A stretch of 64,000 bases of DNA, from contig VWZS01002405.1 in NCBI GenBank assembly GCA_013397075.1, positions 882,089-946,088 of the forward strand. Reading direction: 5' to 3'. Position numbers and translations under genes: made by a program. This document shows, piece after piece, positions 62,045 through 64,000 of this stretch. Within the stretch, counting starts at the first letter, position 1; every line of letters begins with the position of its first letter. This stretch comes from Rhabdornis inornatus (lineage: Eukaryota; Chordata; Aves; Passeriformes; Rhabdornithidae). The notes below the pieces were generated by a model, which was given only the letters and a program-made list of their open reading frames with translations, ran no database searches and was not told the origin of the DNA.

Positions 62045-64000
62045 GTGAGAGGGGCTCGGGCGGCGGGCGGCAGCGGGGGCCGGGGTGGGAGCCGCGGGCC
62101 CCGGCCCGCGGGCAGCAGTGGCCAGGGCGTGTGCGGTCAGCGGGCTGTAAAGGGCCCTCTGAGGGGCTTAAATATTGGGCATTCTAGGCTTTACATGGGG
62201 ATTTTGTGTCTAAAGGTTAACGGGGTGAGTCCGCCGGCTGCGCTAGGCAGGGGCCGGACCCTTAGCCCTGCCGAAGGAGTTGGGTAGGGGTGCAGGCTGG
62301 CCTTTGCTGAATGACCGTGGGGACGTTTCTTCAAAATCGGAGACAGGTGTTTTGTTTTGTTTGGTTTTGTTTTGTTTTAAGTTTGATCCAGTCTTACCTG
62401 CTGAGAAGAGTAAATACGTGGAAAAATCCAGATACTATGTAATTAATACGCCTTGCTGAATGTCGCTGGTGAATCACATGGCTTTTTGTGGCATGCAGCT
62501 CCCTTTGTGCTGAAATTTAAACTTTGCAAGTGAATAATAACTAGAGTTTGTTTGCCGGACTTTAAAATGTATTTTCCTGAAAAGCCTGAAACTTTTGCTC
62601 TTGTTTTTGTGTGTTTTCTGACTGTGTGAGAAAAGTGTAAAGTATGCTGGATCATCGAATCTATTTTGGTGTGTCCTTCAGTGATTATAGGGTAATATTG
62701 CTTCCGTTAGAAGCAGTTTCCATCCATTTGGTTCCTGGAGTGACTCAACTAAATTCTCAACTTCTAAATAGGTTTCTTCACCCTACATGGTCAGATATGG
62801 GCCTGATTATCAAAAGCAAAGAGTATTTATGAATCCCCCTGCAATCTCAGTGGAAAGCAAATCTTGTATTTTTAAGCATGAGCTGGTATTGGATTTTGTG
62901 GCATGGATTGCAGTGAATTCCTGTAGGAGTGGCTCATGGAGTTAATGAACCAGAATAACAATATGCTTTCTTCTGATTGATTGCATATTTCCTATGCAAA
63001 CTACCAGAGTCTTGCATTGTAGGATTTGCTGTCCAAGTCATATGTGTGATTAAAAAAGGAAAAAAATGAAGGCTAACTTTTTTGTCCCAGTTGATATAAG
63101 TATGTATTCTGGAAGGATTCCTTGTGAGAAGCTTCTGAACTGAAGAAGGTGTGGGGGTAGCACAAAAGAACACTGGACTGTAGGTGAGAGCTAAGTTAGA
63201 AGTAATTTTTTAAAGAGGAGAAAATGTAACTTGCCTACTGAACTCTCTTGGGCATCATCTTTGCCTATCTAGATGGACTTGTTTTTTCTGCAGACTGACT
63301 GACTTTCTGATGAATCATATGGTTAAAAGCAGGACTTGTGTTCTTGAGCTAACGTATTGCTATGGGAATTCTTTGTCCTTGATAAGAATAATGCATTTAT
63401 TATGATGGCTCCCTGACAGTAATTATGTCCTTACACATTTTCTTGTTTTCAAGTGGCTTGTTTCTAAGGCTTGGTAAACTTTATGCAAGACATCTATTCT
63501 TGCCACTTAGAAACTTGAACCTGCTTTTTAACTAAAGATTTTTTTCTCGCTTATAAGAGATTTTGTTTATAATATTCAATAACGTTTGGGGTGCTATTTA
63601 TGTTACATACTTGACACCAGTATTTTAGATTTAGCTAAAGCGGTCGATGTTTCTTGAAATGGCAAAATCAAAACAGATCAGAGTACTACTTTTTAAGTTT
63701 TTCATTTGCTTGGGATAATCTTTTGTTGAATTCAGGAAGTCTCTCTGAAACTCTGTTTTCAAACTGTGATTTGAATCAAATGACAAAACTCATCCATCTG
63801 TTTCTGGTTTTTTTACAGTGGCTCAGCAAAGGCATGCTGATGGTAGCATTGAGAAGCTTAAAGTATCAAGTTGTTTCTGTTGTGTGGATTGAGAATTTCT
63901 TTCTCTAGCTTATTCAGCATAGCTTACTTTGGTACTAAGGATTCCTTTATTAGATTCCTCGCCTCTGAAAATGCAGATCTGTGTTTCCATTACTTTATTT
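62045..64000 (+). other. PCNX2 intron 1 (partial)
   Basis: It starts with GTGAGA and runs off the window. I searched for the next pecanex exon (continuing membrane segments after MALHL) and found none. It has a T/G-rich tract (TTTTG units) at 62346-62381. Short open frames such as 63654-63908 show no resemblance to PCNX2. Confidence 0.85.

Larger units (their letters stand above)
61520..62150. promoter_or_regulatory. CpG island over PCNX2 promoter and exon 1
   Basis: Very GC- and CpG-rich DNA with GC-box-like GGGGCGGG sequence near 61717-61724, a run of Ns at 61819-61854 and the first coding exon of PCNX2. It is separate from the MAP3K21 island about 3.7 kb away. Confidence 0.85.

Noticed and set aside
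61520..62287. Long Ala/Gly/Pro/Arg-rich open frames around PCNX2 exon 1, including one reading past the donor at 62045
   Set aside because: They arise from the CpG island, and several cross the N-run. The pecanex frame ends at a good splice donor, and what follows has no similarity to the family.
63654..63908. Possible PCNX2 exon after TTTTTTACAG at about 63820
   Set aside because: The acceptor-like sequence is good, but the translated residues (WLSKGMLMVALRSLKYQ) do not match the expected continuation of the pecanex membrane segment, and no donor follows before the stop.

Overview
This window is vertebrate nuclear DNA, almost certainly from a bird. It has intron-split genes with GT/AG borders, CpG-rich first exons in otherwise AT-rich sequence, several CR1-type LINE fragments, and solo LTRs. 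The LTR at 59818-60414 looks like an ERVL-type family I know from neoavian genomes, which argues against a galliform, but the species cannot be fixed from the sequence.

Layout. About 1-18900 is gene-poor: I find no exon there, only CR1 fragments (about 11145-11330 and 14030-14960), an isolated CpG-dense patch (about 5115-5420), a 26-bp perfect palindrome (7268-7293) and, at the right edge, the likely 3'UTR of the next gene. From 57574 down to 18925 the minus strand carries ten coding exons of MAP3K21 (mixed-lineage kinase 4). I placed every exon by matching the protein family and by phase-consistent GT/AG borders; joined, they encode 939 visible residues with an open frame to the stop. The N-terminus, including the start codon and the SH3 domain, is missing at a single-N assembly gap at 57575. 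From 61892 the plus strand carries the first coding exon of PCNX2 (pecanex homolog 2), whose remaining exons lie beyond the window.

The two genes are head to head, about 4.2 kb apart, each with its own CpG island. The spacer holds a CR1 fragment close to the MAP3K21 promoter, a strong CTCF-like motif at 59534-59548 and the ERVL-type solo LTR. From memory, the same divergent pairing exists in human for MAP3K21/PCNX2 and for the paralogues MAP3K9/PCNX1, so this is an ancient duplicated block. The genes are not known to share a pathway: MAP3K21 is a Ser/Thr MAP3 kinase of JNK-type signalling, and pecanex proteins are multipass membrane proteins.

I did not find a previously undescribed system. 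The points most worth checking are the lost SH3-coding segment, the pair of in-frame acceptors 15 bases apart at the last MAP3K21 exon, the two solo LTRs with exact target-site duplications, the CTCF-like site between the promoters, and the orphan CpG patch.
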